The position numbers and the translations under genes are program-made. A DNA stretch of 64,000 nucleotides. Origin: Cylindrodendrum hubeiense. Its lineage: Eukaryota; Ascomycota; Sordariomycetes; Hypocreales; Nectriaceae. Under the pieces are notes generated by a model. The model had not been told where the DNA came from, did not search any database, and saw only the letters and a list, made by a program, of their open reading frames with translations. Below are positions 31,623-42,793 of this stretch, one piece after another (positions within the stretch are counted from its first letter, which is position 1; each line of letters starts with the position of its first letter). The stretch is taken from contig JAANBB010000113.1 in the NCBI GenBank assembly GCA_014621425.1, positions 37,724-101,723 of the forward strand, written 5' to 3'.

Positions 31623-33953
31623 ATGGCATCTGATATGAAGGCCTCGCTCCACCGCTTCCGTCTGCGGAGGGTGTCTCCATCCCCACGGGATGCCGGTCGG
31701 GCCCGCTCCGCTTCACCTCCCAGCGGCCGGTCTCCTGACCAGCATCAGCAACCGTCACCGCAGCGGCAACAGCAGCACCAGCAGCAACACCAGCAGCCAT
31801 CACTATCATCTTCCCAGAGGGGCTCTGGCTCCAGTGGGGGCAACCCTGTGCCCCCGGCCTGCGACCGCTGCCGCAGTTTCAAGAAGAAGTGCAGTCGCAC
31901 CTATCCCGTGTGCTCTCTCTGCGCCAGCGCCGGCCAGCGCTGCTCCTACTCGAACCCCGTGGCCAACGCAGAGGCCGAGGCCCACCAGCTGCGCGCACGT
32001 GTCCAATGGCTTACCCAGTACGTCGATGAGAATGTGCTCATGCCGGGGCGCCCGAGCGGCGTCGGTGCTGTCGAGACCGGAGCCGACTTGACGGCAATCC
32101 TTGGCACCGGGCTCCGCGGCCGGCCGGGCGCTGCACTCTCGGCAACGGCGTCATCTCCATTACCGCAGGTTCCGGGGCCGGTGACGCCTCCGTTGGAGTT
32201 GAATGCGGCTCGCGATGCCGTTGGACATATCACTTATATGGGTGGGCGTGATCAGCTCATGGTAGACCAGCAGAGCATCGACGGGCGGATCGAAGACAAT
32301 GATCCGGGCAGTGTTGGAGCCAGTAGCAGCCTCGTCTCCTATCAGGGCTCTATTGATGGATCAAACAAGCGGCGGCTGGTTACACATCAAGCTCTCCCCC
32401 CTGATATCCCAGCAAGCCGCTTTGTCGATGCCTACTTCCGCCATGTTAATCGGGCGTATCCCTTTGTGGATCAAACCAAGGTCCGCCGAGACTTGGAGTC
32501 GTTGGGAGATATCTCGCAAGTAAATCGGGACCCGTCCGCGACTCTACTGTATCTTGTAATGGCCATTGGATGTACCACGTTAGAGCGGGCCGGGCAAGTC
32601 CCTCGCGGGACGGGAGAGCGGTTCAATGTGGCATATCCGAATATCATCCAGGAGTGTTTATGCCACGAGGGCATCGAGTCGGTCCAGGTCCTGGTGCTAC
32701 TGGGTCTCTACTCTCTCTTTGACCCGGCGGCCATCTCGGCATACTCTATTGTTGGCATCGCAGCCCGGCAAGCCATGGTCATTGGCCTAACACGACCGTT
32801 GCCAGACGACCAGGCCCTCATGTCGGGCGGCAGGGAGCTGCGACACCGTCTATACTGGAGCATTTTTGTTCTAGATCGCATGATGGCCGGGTCCCAGGGC
32901 CTCTCCGTGGCGCTCACCGACGAGAACGCCTCCGTACCACTGCCGGGCTTGACCGTCGAGGAGTTTGCAAGCTCGGAGCGGGCCGTATACGCCCGCAACC
33001 TACAAACCAGTCGACACATCATCCAGCTCCGACAGCTCGAGGACCGCATCCTGCTGGGCGTCCACCTCCGGAAACAAGCCGATGCCGTGGCGCTGGCGCC
33101 GGCGGATCGCCGAGCGGTATTGAGCACTCTCCGGGCCGAAATCGAGGACTGGTACAGCAACGGCTGTCTCATGTCACCCATGGACGCGGACAACGTGCCC
33201 ATCCACAGCAGTATCACCTGGCTCAGTTCACAGTACTATCATCTGCTGGTGATTGCGTACTATCCCAACCAGTTTAACAGCACCGCCGCCGCCGTCACCC
33301 GGCAGGAGCTGTTGGAATTTGCGCGAAAGCAGCTCCAAGCCATCACCGTGCTCCTCCAGCAGCGACAGCTACCGCTCAACCGTGTGACGCTCTGTCGGCT
33401 GCTCCCTGTATGTTTGCTGCTAATGCACGACTTCGCGGCGACGAGCACCAAGGCCGAGTGGGAAGGCCAAGCGGCCGCGCCGTTTGCCGCCAGAGACGAG
33501 GTTGGTGAGCTCATCGTGATCCTCGAGGCATTCTCTAAGGGCTGGGTCATCGCCCACCAGGCGGCGGAGATCATCCAACAGTTCGCCGGCATCATCGCGG
33601 GTGGCGTGACCGCATTCTTTGACAGCCAGGCAGTGTTCCCCCTAGCCAACAGTGTGGCCCACGGAGGAGTGACGTCTGGAAAGCAGAGCACCGAGGCGCT
33701 GATGAAGCCGTGTATTGCTCGGTTCAGCGCACTGATGCAGCAGATGTTGGGCAATGCGACGTGTTTCCAGTTCATCTTATACCCGCCAGAGACGAAGGGA
33801 GACGAGAGGGTGGGCAACCACGTTAATCTGGGAGCACAGCAGCCGACTCCGAACCCGCTCTACTTTGGTGACACAGACGTGGGCGGCGTGGTGAATGACG
33901 AGGCGGTTCTGGGATATGGCTGGAGCTCCTGTTGGGATCTAGACTTTTTGTAA
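31623..33953 (+). CDS. Zn(II)2Cys6 transcription factor with fungal-specific MHR domain
   Basis: Single exon, 776 aa, start in an AAAAATGG context. The N-terminus is Ser/Pro/Arg-rich with a Gln/His-rich run (about 40-60). The binuclear zinc cluster is complete, with spacing C-x2-C-x6-C-x6-C-x2-C-x6-C (CDRCRSFKKKC ... CSLCASAGQRC, about 80-107). A short leucine/arginine helix that may serve for dimerisation follows (HQLRARVQWLTQYVDENVLM). The fungal transcription factor domain spans about 260-600 (SRFVDAYFRHVNRAYPFVD, LYWSIFVLDRMMAGSQGL). It is nuclear. Its divergent arrangement with the FMO gene and the nearby MFS exporter is typical of a local pathway regulator, but the target set is unknown. 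Confidence 0.9.
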   Translation: MASDMKASLHRFRLRRVSPSPRDAGRARSASPPSGRSPDQHQQPSPQRQQQHQQQHQQPSLSSSQRGSGSSGGNPVPPACDRCRSFKKKCSRTYPVCSLCASAGQRCSYSNPVANAEAEAHQLRARVQWLTQYVDENVLMPGRPSGVGAVETGADLTAILGTGLRGRPGAALSATASSPLPQVPGPVTPPLELNAARDAVGHITYMGGRDQLMVDQQSIDGRIEDNDPGSVGASSSLVSYQGSIDGSNKRRLVTHQALPPDIPASRFVDAYFRHVNRAYPFVDQTKVRRDLESLGDISQVNRDPSATLLYLVMAIGCTTLERAGQVPRGTGERFNVAYPNIIQECLCHEGIESVQVLVLLGLYSLFDPAAISAYSIVGIAARQAMVIGLTRPLPDDQALMSGGRELRHRLYWSIFVLDRMMAGSQGLSVALTDENASVPLPGLTVEEFASSERAVYARNLQTSRHIIQLRQLEDRILLGVHLRKQADAVALAPADRRAVLSTLRAEIEDWYSNGCLMSPMDADNVPIHSSITWLSSQYYHLLVIAYYPNQFNSTAAAVTRQELLEFARKQLQAITVLLQQRQLPLNRVTLCRLLPVCLLLMHDFAATSTKAEWEGQAAAPFAARDEVGELIVILEAFSKGWVIAHQAAEIIQQFAGIIAGGVTAFFDSQAVFPLANSVAHGGVTSGKQSTEALMKPCIARFSALMQQMLGNATCFQFILYPPETKGDERVGNHVNLGAQQPTPNPLYFGDTDVGGVVNDEAVLGYGWSSCWDLDFL

Positions 33954-34128
33954 ATACGGTGGTTGATTTGTCTTATTTGACTACTAAGGTGCGCGGTGTT
34001 ATTGGCGGGCGTGTGGTTTACAGGCGCTATGGGGAATGTGTTGACGGGCATACGATGGACCCTTATGAACTCGTCCGTATAGACACATCAAATTACATGT
34101 TAATTCGCCGTTCCAATGCCAATCCTTC

Positions 34129-35288
34129 CTACTCTTCGCCCTTCATCCAACAAGGGTCCCAGACGAACGGTCCGGCTATCCCGGTCTTCTGCCGCTGTTT
34201 CCGCATATATTCTATGTGACTGGCACTCAACATAACCTTTCTTTGCCTGAGCGTCTTTCTGGTAATCTTGTCAATCTTCTCGCGGGGGTTGCATTTGGTG
34301 TGGCCGTCGAGACCAGACATGTAGGAGCCAACTTGATTGACCGACGAAGCCAGCTCCGTGACGCTCTCGAGTATTTCATCAGCTGATTCTGGTATAACGG
34401 AGCCTCTGAATTTCGTCATCCCGTACCAAACGCTTCCCAAGATAGAGTAGTCGCACTTTTGTGACTCCTTTTTGCAACAGACCTGAAATCCAAGCAGGTC
34501 TTTGATAAGAACATGGACTGCATCTAGTATGGGTTGAATGAGGTCGGTCTTGCGAAATTCACTTATCATCTCTGTATCCACGGCAATTAGTCGTCATCAA
34601 ATGAGAAATAGAAACCAAGCAACATACCAAGCAGATCTGGTGGCCCGAGATAGTCGTAGTTTTCTAGACAGATGCCATCGGGTGTGGTTAGGCGACCCTG
34701 ATCATCGACCGAACTCCCAAGTAGCAACCTGTTGACCATTATCGTGAATAGATCCTCGTTCCCCATTTCCCACGCCACATACGTCAACATTGCGAGACTA
34801 CATCCGTCCTCTTTTCCTTGTGCGTTATCCGCGACCTCCATCCAGCAATCAGCCCATGGCTGGACAACTCCCGTCATGTCATACTTATGAGCAAGAGTCA
34901 AGATGTGATAGATCTCGGACAGCGCTGGTTTCCTAGGGACAAGGATAAATCTTGTGTGAATGATGTTCAGAATAGCAAGCATCGGGGCCGCTTGGTCGTC
35001 CGGGAGCGATACGACCCAGGCGCCTTCGGCGGGCCTTGCTTCCTTGAACCCGCCATACAACATGCTCTTCCATACTGAGGAGGCGCGCCGCAGGGTTTTG
35101 GAACACACAAAGAATTCTTGCTCGCGGCCATCAGCCTCTGCGCCAACACGCAATAGCAGATCCCCGCCGGCGTCTACAACGATGGGTCGAGGTGGAGTCT
35201 CGCTGGGAGGCGATGCGGGCTCGGAGGCGATATCTTCCTGGGGTTTGGAAAGCGGGGCCTCCGACAGTTCCTCGTCCGGTAGAGACAT
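34129..35288 (-). CDS. BTB/POZ-domain protein
   Basis: Minus-strand exons 35288-34628 and 34571-34129 give 367 aa. The 56-bp intron (GTATGT...TACAG) joins PPDLL to EMISEFRKTDLIQPI in frame. A Glu/Pro-rich N-terminus precedes a BTB/POZ domain (about 38-130). It begins IVVDAGGDLLLRVG, continues with FFVCSKTLRRASSVWKSMLY, and then has a helical part with LSEIYHILTLAHKYDMTGVV. Fungal proteins of this type (BTB followed by a long helical C-terminus) are numerous and poorly understood. Some BTB proteins are Cul3 adaptors, but there is no second substrate-binding domain here to support that. Cysteines in the C-terminal half (VCCKKESQKC) are of unknown meaning. Confidence 0.82.
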
Positions 35289-38200
35289 TTCTTATCGTAG
35301 AAGCCTGTATAGTTCCAGATAGACCCAATATGGTTGTAGGTGGATGCGGTTTAATATATCAAGGTAGGATAGGAACGACGCGGGCTAGTCAGGATATGGC
35401 GCGCATGCGTGGGATGGAGACGACGGTTTAGGCATCAATCAACGCATGTAGGGGAGGAGTTTGGAATGGTTTCAGCTTCCAACTGCCGGTGGCCTACATT
35501 GCCGTTTGTATGGTTGAAATACCCATGTCCCCCGCCAACTTGTGATCAACGAATCATGTGAGGCATAAGCAGGCCAGTTCCCAAAGTCACCTACCACGAG
35601 GTGCCCGGCTCAGTATGAGAGCGGTCAAATAACCCCCGCCAATTTCGTTGATAATGCAGCCTGCATTTGTTCGCTCTTACAGTCGAGCTTTTGGTAGGGT
35701 CTATCACAGCCTCGAAATTGCAAACTTGGTGTCGACGGACTTCTCGCAGAGACCGTCAGGCACGTCAGTCACGACTCTTTCTTCATCGACAGTAAAGAGA
35801 ACCCGGCGTCACCAACTCCCGAGTTTTAACCATTCTCTGAATTCCTTGCATTCATGATCGCCCTTCCGGAATGCTTGTCGAAGCCCTTTGCATCATATGT
35901 AAGCTTCTCGAGGTTTGATGTGCACAATGCTACCAGCTTCCGCCTTTCGCCTTTTGTCATCAACTTTCACTTTGCGTTGTTTGTGCCCAGAAATAATCTC
36001 AAAAATATAGCTCACAACTTTTTGAATCTAAGGATTCCCGTTAGAGGTGACACAGTCAAGGGGAATCAAGAGAGACATACATGAACAACACTGTCTAGCG
36101 CGTCAATATACCGCCCCTAGTCTTTGTTGCCATTCTTGATATTATTTCCGTGGTGTATAAGTTTGCCTAGGACATTCACCAAACCTTCGCAACTCACTAT
36201 TGTGCCCATAGTAGCTTAGTGCAATTAAACCTAGCAGAGCAACTCTATAGCAAACGCAGCCTCGAACTGTGACAGGATTGTATGACAGCCGCCAAGATAT
36301 ATATATCATTGGAGTCTATTGGTCCCATCAGGGCCGTGGGTTATTAAAATCTATTCCATGCAGTGGCAAATAAAGCCCTATTATGCTGATATAGCCGGTT
36401 GCTACTTAGGCTAGAGTCGAGAATGTCTATGCAACATAGTAAACACAACATTGTCGCAATCATTCACCGGGATGGCACTCCACGGCAAAAACCAGAGCTT
36501 CTAGAGAAGACATCCCAGCTGCAAAAATGGGTGGCAATGTTTTCGGGGACATACGACCCCCATTGTTAAACCCTACATCTGCAAGAGCTCGGGGCGTCCA
36601 GCAATAAGCTCCAATTGAAGCAAAGTCGAGTGATGGATGGGCTGCCTTGACGACGTCCACATTGTAACCTTCGGGCAGTGACTGCAGCTGTGGACAAAGG
36701 TCTCGGATCTCGTGGAGGCGGGGCAGATGCAAAGTGCAATTGTCTCTAGACAGCGGCAGAACAACTGACACACACAGCCTTCGCGGCGCAATCCAGATGT
36801 ACACCATACCCGTCACCGCTTGATTTCACTCGAAAGCAATGGCAGGCACCAAATGAGAATGGAGCTGTTGGGCGACGATGTATGTTAGGCCGCAATGCAT
36901 CCTCTTCTACCGACTGCTAGGAATTGGTATAGTTGATACAACTGTTTAGATACAAGAAAGGTCATAGTACAAACACACGAGCCCCTCTGTTTTACAGCAC
37001 TGGGTTCTCTCAGTATTAGCACCATCACTATAGCCGTCATACTACGACACTAGTCTCACGGAACCCTGATCTGGGCGGGCGACCCTTGCCAGAACACCGA
37101 TCTCAACAGGTTTAGATGGATCGAAGGGGCGAAGCTAGGCCAGGAATTGGAGTGCACCTATTCCGTTGATCAATTGGCGCATGGGTAGACAGATGACAGG
37201 GTATATAAATTACTGTGGTAGCTTCCCTCCTAAATGAAGGCGGAGCAATGCAGAGCACTCATCATCGTTCTCCGTCTTCATGTCCGTTTTTACCGGTTGC
37301 ATTTTACTCACTCATACGGAGTATTCCAAGCCCAAAAGCCAAGAGGACGTGTCGCATTTAGTGGAGATTGCTTGAGTTATATGCCATCCAAAACCAACGA
37401 CAGTGCATCCGTGCACATTCTATAAAGGATCAAAGTCTAAACAACAAACGAACTTGGGACTCCCCTTGAAAAGGAGAATGGCAAACCGCTCTGTTGGACG
37501 ATCAGAGGTTGCGCGTGGGTCCTATACGATAAGGCGGTTCTAGCCAGGCCAGGCCAGGCCAACGCGGCTTACGCGCGTTATGCAAGACGGAAGTTGGTAC
37601 CGAGACGGAATGACAATGACACAAAGCATGTCTCGAAGGTGGCAGAGAGACTGGAGAAGTGTCTACCAGTGGCATACTGCGTAGTAGTAGCATGAGTCCA
37701 GTGAGTCCAGCCGAGCAGGCGCCAGAGGAGGCTGTCGGGAAATGCGCGCCAAAAACAGCCAGACGCATGCTACAGGCGTTTTGCAAGACACCCCCACTTG
37801 ACCGACACAATACCTAAACCGGTATGATTCACGTGTGATGGGCAGTGTGGCCTGATGAGGCGGGATTGCGGATGACGTTGGGGTACATGCGTAGTATTCG
37901 TACTTACGAAGGAACTGCAGGCCTTGTCCGTTCCGAGCTGACGTGCATGCCGGTCCCTCACCCTGAGTCCGTGGCCCGAGAATACTTGGCAGCTTGGCTC
38001 CTATATTTATGTGTGCAGCGTTGCATTGCACAGAAACTGTGCAGAAGGGGAATTATCCCCCTTGTCTGGGTTGCGCAGATCTGGTGTCTTCCTGGTTTCG
38101 TCGTTGCACTGACGGGGAAGGGAATCGCCAAGGTGCGTCGGGCGGTCCGTATTGGAAATCTTGGGATACGAGGGGACCACAACTGCAGCGCTGCACCACT

Positions 38201-40510
38201 GAGGAGACCAGGCGTCCAATGATGGATTCTTCGCTGTCGACATCATGCAGCTACTGCGACTGCTGGCCTGGGCGGACTGCCAACTGGCCAAGCTTCCACA
38301 TGTTGCTGCCGGAGCGAGTCTAGAGACGCAGCTTGCGTGTTCTTGGATGCTTGGGACGTGAGCGAAAGGGCGGCGGCCAAGCTAGAGCTATCGACCGCCA
38401 CGTCGGGGTAGCGGCGGTACAGTTCAACTAGAAAGAACCCAAAGCTGTGTGTGCCTTGTCCGTCCATCCGTCAACCAGCCCACGACTGGACTGCAGATCA
38501 ACGGCATGTTCCATGCGCAATTGTGAACATGGCTGGGTGGTGACGGTGGCGGCCTCCGTCGCGAATGCAAACCTCGGCATTTTACGACACGTCCGTACTA
38601 CGTGCATAGCACAGATTACAGCACTCCCCTCACCCATCCTGCCCTACGAGGTACCCAGGCCCCGGAGACAGACAGACCAGGCCGCCCCGGAGACAGACCA
38701 GGCTGTGAGAAATGAACAAGAAACCAGATGAACGCCGCATCGCTCCATGCCGTTATTAGCCCTGCCGCAATGCAACAAAGCCAAGGCCTCCTAGCGCAAT
38801 CCACCAGGCTGGAGATTGGGCGGATGCGGTCATGGGTAAGTGTGAAAGACGTGGGCTTGAGCGGGCTTGAGTGGGCAATGTGACGAAGGGAAATGTGGCT
38901 GTACGAATTGTGCAGACGGCTGAGCCCCAACGGCTCATTCCAAGCCCCGCTGGAGGTTGGTCGCGGGTGTTAGCGCTATGTGTGTGAAATGCGCAAGGGG
39001 CACTAACACATGTTACTCCCGCTGAGCCTCACTCGAGATCCAAAGTCCAAAGAGAATAGAGTCCCCCCCCTCCTGCACTGCCGCATGCACAGAGCCTGTG
39101 CTGTGGAGCCTTCGCCGTGGGACCTTCGCTGTGGGACCTTCGCTGTGGAGTCTCGGCGACCTGCTAAAAACAACACTTGCGTCGGCGGGCAAGGGGCATC
39201 GCCCTGGCCCATGGATACCTAGGTAGGTACCCAACCATAGATTGCGGTACCTGGAACCCACAGTCCTACTGTCCTACTGCCATGGAGAACGTACTGTAAC
39301 CCGTCCTACCTAGGTCGGCAGTCAGAGCAGAGCCCGTCAGAGCAGAGCCCGTCTGAGTGAGATGCTCCATAAGTTTCAATCACAGTCAGACCGACTGACG
39401 AAGGCGCTCCTCAGCACAAGGTTTCGCCCCGAACGGCCCTCTCCGTTCCCCAAGGCTGAATGCTGTCCCGTGGCTTGTGCCTGTGGAGGCTGCAGCGCCG
39501 TCGCCCACTGTGAGGCCGTTCTAAACAGCCATGCATGCCACATGCGATGGTACGGAGTACACAGGCCATTCCAGCATCAGCCGGGTGCACCCAAATATAC
39601 AACACCAGCCTGGGCTCACGCGGATGCCGATGTTTTCTTATTCTGGTCCATGCACTCGATTGCTTTCCCTGCTCAGCAAGCCGCACCACAGATGAGCGTA
39701 GACGGAGGCATCCTGATCGTCCCGGAGGATTTGCTTTGCGCTCTGCCCTCTCCATCTCGAACAGTTCCAAGCCTCAGCCCAGAGTCTGAGACAAACAAGG
39801 CCTGGCACTTGTCGTCCTCCACTGGAACCGCTGGAACCTTTCGGGTTTTAGTGGCCAGCCTCCGCTAAAAACTGCTCAAGGCTCAGCGCCCAGGCTTTCC
39901 AGGTCCGCTAAGCCTGGTCCTCGCGGGCTTTCTGGCTTCCTCCCCAAGACCAAGGCACCCACCCACCCCCTGTCGAGCCGTCCTCAGACGCCCACTCACA
40001 CACTAATAACCCCTGCCGCGCCCTGTCGCCATCCTGCCATCTCTCCCACTGGTCTTCTCGTTCCAATCTGTTTCAGCGGTGCTCAACCAAAACCTCGCCT
40101 CTGACATTTCTCTCCATCTTTTCCCTCTCCCCTGGTTTGCCCGTCCAACCTTCTTCATTCTCCATCCTCCATCCACCGGCTCCATCCACCTGGCCGCCCA
40201 TCGTCGCGCGCTCCATCGACAAACAACTTGCTCCATAATTGTGTCGCCGTCTCTCGTTTTCCCTCCCTCTCGCGACATTCTGTTCTCCGTTGTTTTCTCA
40301 GCTCCTCGCCGACCTACACACCGCGTGTAGCTCCGACCCCAGCTCCCATCGACCGACACACGCGTCCCCGTATTCCGCTCCACCTCACGAGTTCCTCACG
40401 CCGCCACCTCACAACCACTCCTACCTGGGCTTCATCATCGCCCCCCGACGATAACCACAACAAGACCATCCTCTCCTAATCAGTCCGTGACTCCCGGTCG
40501 GAGTCAACAC
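35289..40510. other. 5.2-kb gene-poor gap, partly AT-rich
   Basis: I find no credible gene here. Roughly 35.8-37.4 kb is more AT-rich than the flanks and has only short frames; one minus-strand frame at 36460-36816 has partly protein-like composition but no recognised domain. About 37.5-39.9 kb is mixed. It holds small repeats: GACCTTCGCTGTGG copies at about 39107-39148, CAGAGCAGAGCCCGT twice at about 39322-39351, and AGGCC repeats near 37545. It also holds palindromes TACCTAGGTA (39217-39226) and ACCTAGGT (39308-39315). The final ~600 bp is CT-rich and is the probable promoter and leader of the Golgi membrane protein gene. Confidence 0.55.
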
Positions 40511-41909
40511 ATGTCCAGCGTGGCTACTCGACTAGAGTCCCGGAAGTCGCTGCTCGGCACCGACACCGGCTATGGTTATGGCGGTCACAGCTACAACCAA
40601 TCCTACGGTGACGGCGACCTCTCCCCGACATACGATCAGCCTCCGGTTCCTCAACCCTCCTTTCCCGACAACTCGCATGCAGTCGACCCGGCCTACAACC
40701 AAGGCTACGCCTATCGAGAAGGCCTCACCTCCACCGCTCCCGCTCCGAGCACCATCCATGGCAACATGGGCTTTATCAAGAGCAGGTGGCCCGCCGCTTT
40801 CATGGCCGCTTCAGTCCTCCAGGCCATCCTCTGCATCTGCTTTGAGGCGTATGTCGCCCCTTGATCACATCGCCTCGCGTGAATATCCCACTAACTTGAA
40901 TCAGATACATTTTTGCCAAGTTCCAGACCAATCTAGGTGAGAACACCGACATGGTCGAGGTTCAGTCCCAGCTCAAGACCATCCCTACCTTCTTGACCCT
41001 CTTCATCTTCGGCTTCCTGTATACCTTGATCATTGTCTGGGATGCTCTCCGTCAGAAAAACACCATTCAGGTCATCGGAGTCTGCTTCTCCAACCTCGCC
41101 CTCATGGTCTACACCACCATTCAGGTCGATCAAATTCAAGAGGCCATCGACGTTCTTCAAAGGAACAACGCCCTCTCCCATGATATCACCGCTCTGGAGC
41201 TTTGGAATGATGTCAAGCCCTATCTTGTTGCCATTCCCTGTATCATTGCCTTTGCCACTGTCTGTATGGCCTTTGTCTCCTGGAAAATCTACCAAGAATA
41301 TGCTTGGGACATCCTCAAAACCATTGGCGCCGACTATCGCATGAAGAAGCGCTTCCTCCACTATCAGGTATGCTCCGTCCCTAAATCTCAACGACATTAC
41401 AGTGATCTAACAGCGCTCAGATCTACATTGCCCTTTTGAAGTTCGATTTTTTCTTCTTCCTGGGCTTCATCGTCCAGTTCGTCGTCGTCGTCGCCAAGAA
41501 GAATGACCCCGAATTTGCCTTGACCATCGTCACGATTCCTATCACCATTGCCATTCTCCTCGCTGCCGCCTTCTTCACCCGCAGGGAGAACAAGGCTGGC
41601 ATGTACGTTGTCATGATACTCTACCTGGGCGCTCTCACCTACTTCATTTTTAAGTTGGTTCGAATCTACCAGTCCAATTTCAGGGCATCCTACGAGGCCG
41701 TCCGCAAGTCGCTCACAGCTTTCGCCGTCATCACTATCCTACTCATTGTCCTCACTATCGTCAACGCCATCGTCTGCATGGGCAATTTTAACAAGGGCCT
41801 GAAGCCCCACCTCCAGTCCAAGACCAAGCTCGTTGAGAAGCCAGATCTCAACTCTATCAACCTGCAGGACGTCAAGCCCCAGAATCCCAGCCGCATGACT
41901 ATCGACTAA
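40511..41909 (+). CDS. UPF0658 Golgi apparatus membrane protein
   Basis: Exons 40511-40848, 40905-41367 and 41421-41909 give 429 aa. The joins rebuild CFEA|YIFAKFQTNLGE and FLHYQ|IYIALLKFDFF. A Tyr/Gly/Ser-rich cytosolic N-terminus (about 90 residues, YGYGGHSYNQSYG) is followed by about eight membrane segments. These include WPAAFMAASVLQAILCICF, TFLTLFIFGFLYTLIIVW, VIGVCFSNLALMVY, YLVAIPCIIAFATVCMAFV, FFFFLGFIVQFVVVVA, IPITIAILLAAAFF, VVMILYLGALTYFIF and AVITILLIVLTIVNAIV. This matches the fungal UPF0658 family, whose S. pombe members localise to the Golgi; its molecular role is unknown. Start 40511 is the first ATG of the frame. Confidence 0.85.
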
Positions 41910-42793
41910 GCCGCCGAGCACAACCGCGATTGCCAAGATGCCCACAAGGTGTCGGGCAACTTTGTACAAAGAAACGAATTTACGAAAGGAATAAAAACTT
42001 TCCCCTTAGGAGGTACCGGTCAGACAGGGCGGGCTCGGGATCAGACGGTGACCACACGGAAGACACTTGTGCAGAAGGCAACCCAACGATATCCCCCACT
42101 GATGACGTGGGATTTTTCTTTTATCTGATTATATGTCTCCTTTGTGAAGTTTGCCACATACCAGGCGTTAAAGAAACCATCATACCTTGCAATGATTGAG
42201 GCCTAGGAGTTGTTTTTTTTTGTCTTTTTTTTTTTGGCTTTCTCCAGGATAGGTAGTTGGATAGTGGGCTTACTCCCTCTAATCGAGAGGAGACCCTACT
42301 CGTTCTGGAATCCTGGGAGGTGTGGAAGCGAAAGGGTGGCCCCGGTAGAAGGTCTTAGTCCGATGTTTCCTAGTCGTGGATAGTTGATTGATGAATATTT
42401 GAAACCCTAGAGTCTTCGAAGTGTCATATCCGAACGTGTGTGCCTATTTGACTTGACTACAAGGGGAGCAGGGTTTTGAATAGGGATGAATTGTGCTAGA
42501 TAGCTAAGCTAATCCGATCTCGAAGAAGAAACACAAGGCCTCGTCAAGCACCTGTTCTACTTAAATACCAAGTAGTGTTTCCCAATATGATAGCAACCCA
42601 GACTCCCGCTATCCACTCTCTGTCCCAAGTAAAGAAAGAAAACACCAAGCTAGACAATAACCCGCCGCATGATCCGTATAGCCAACAACGCCAAGTCCGA
42701 ATGCTGCGAATACAAAAAGCAGCCCGAGATAACAGAAACAGTATAACAGAGTAGCCTGGGGCTAACGCCAAGGGTGAAGATACGGCGCCAAGG
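41910..42793. other. convergent 3' flanks of the UPF0658 and Rmd5 genes
   Basis: About 0.9 kb with long T-runs (about 42210-42235) consistent with 3' UTR and polyadenylation sequence of the plus-strand gene. No protein or RNA gene is apparent. Confidence 0.6.

Noticed and set aside
36460..36816. 118-codon minus-strand frame, considered as a gene remnant
   Set aside because: Composition is partly protein-like, but I recognise no family and see no supporting exons; kept only as part of the AT-rich pocket observation.
39362..39868. 168-codon plus-strand frame
   Set aside because: Cys/His/Pro-rich with scattered residues and no spacing typical of zinc-binding or secreted cysteine-rich proteins. 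There is no signal peptide, and it lies in repeat-bearing spacer.
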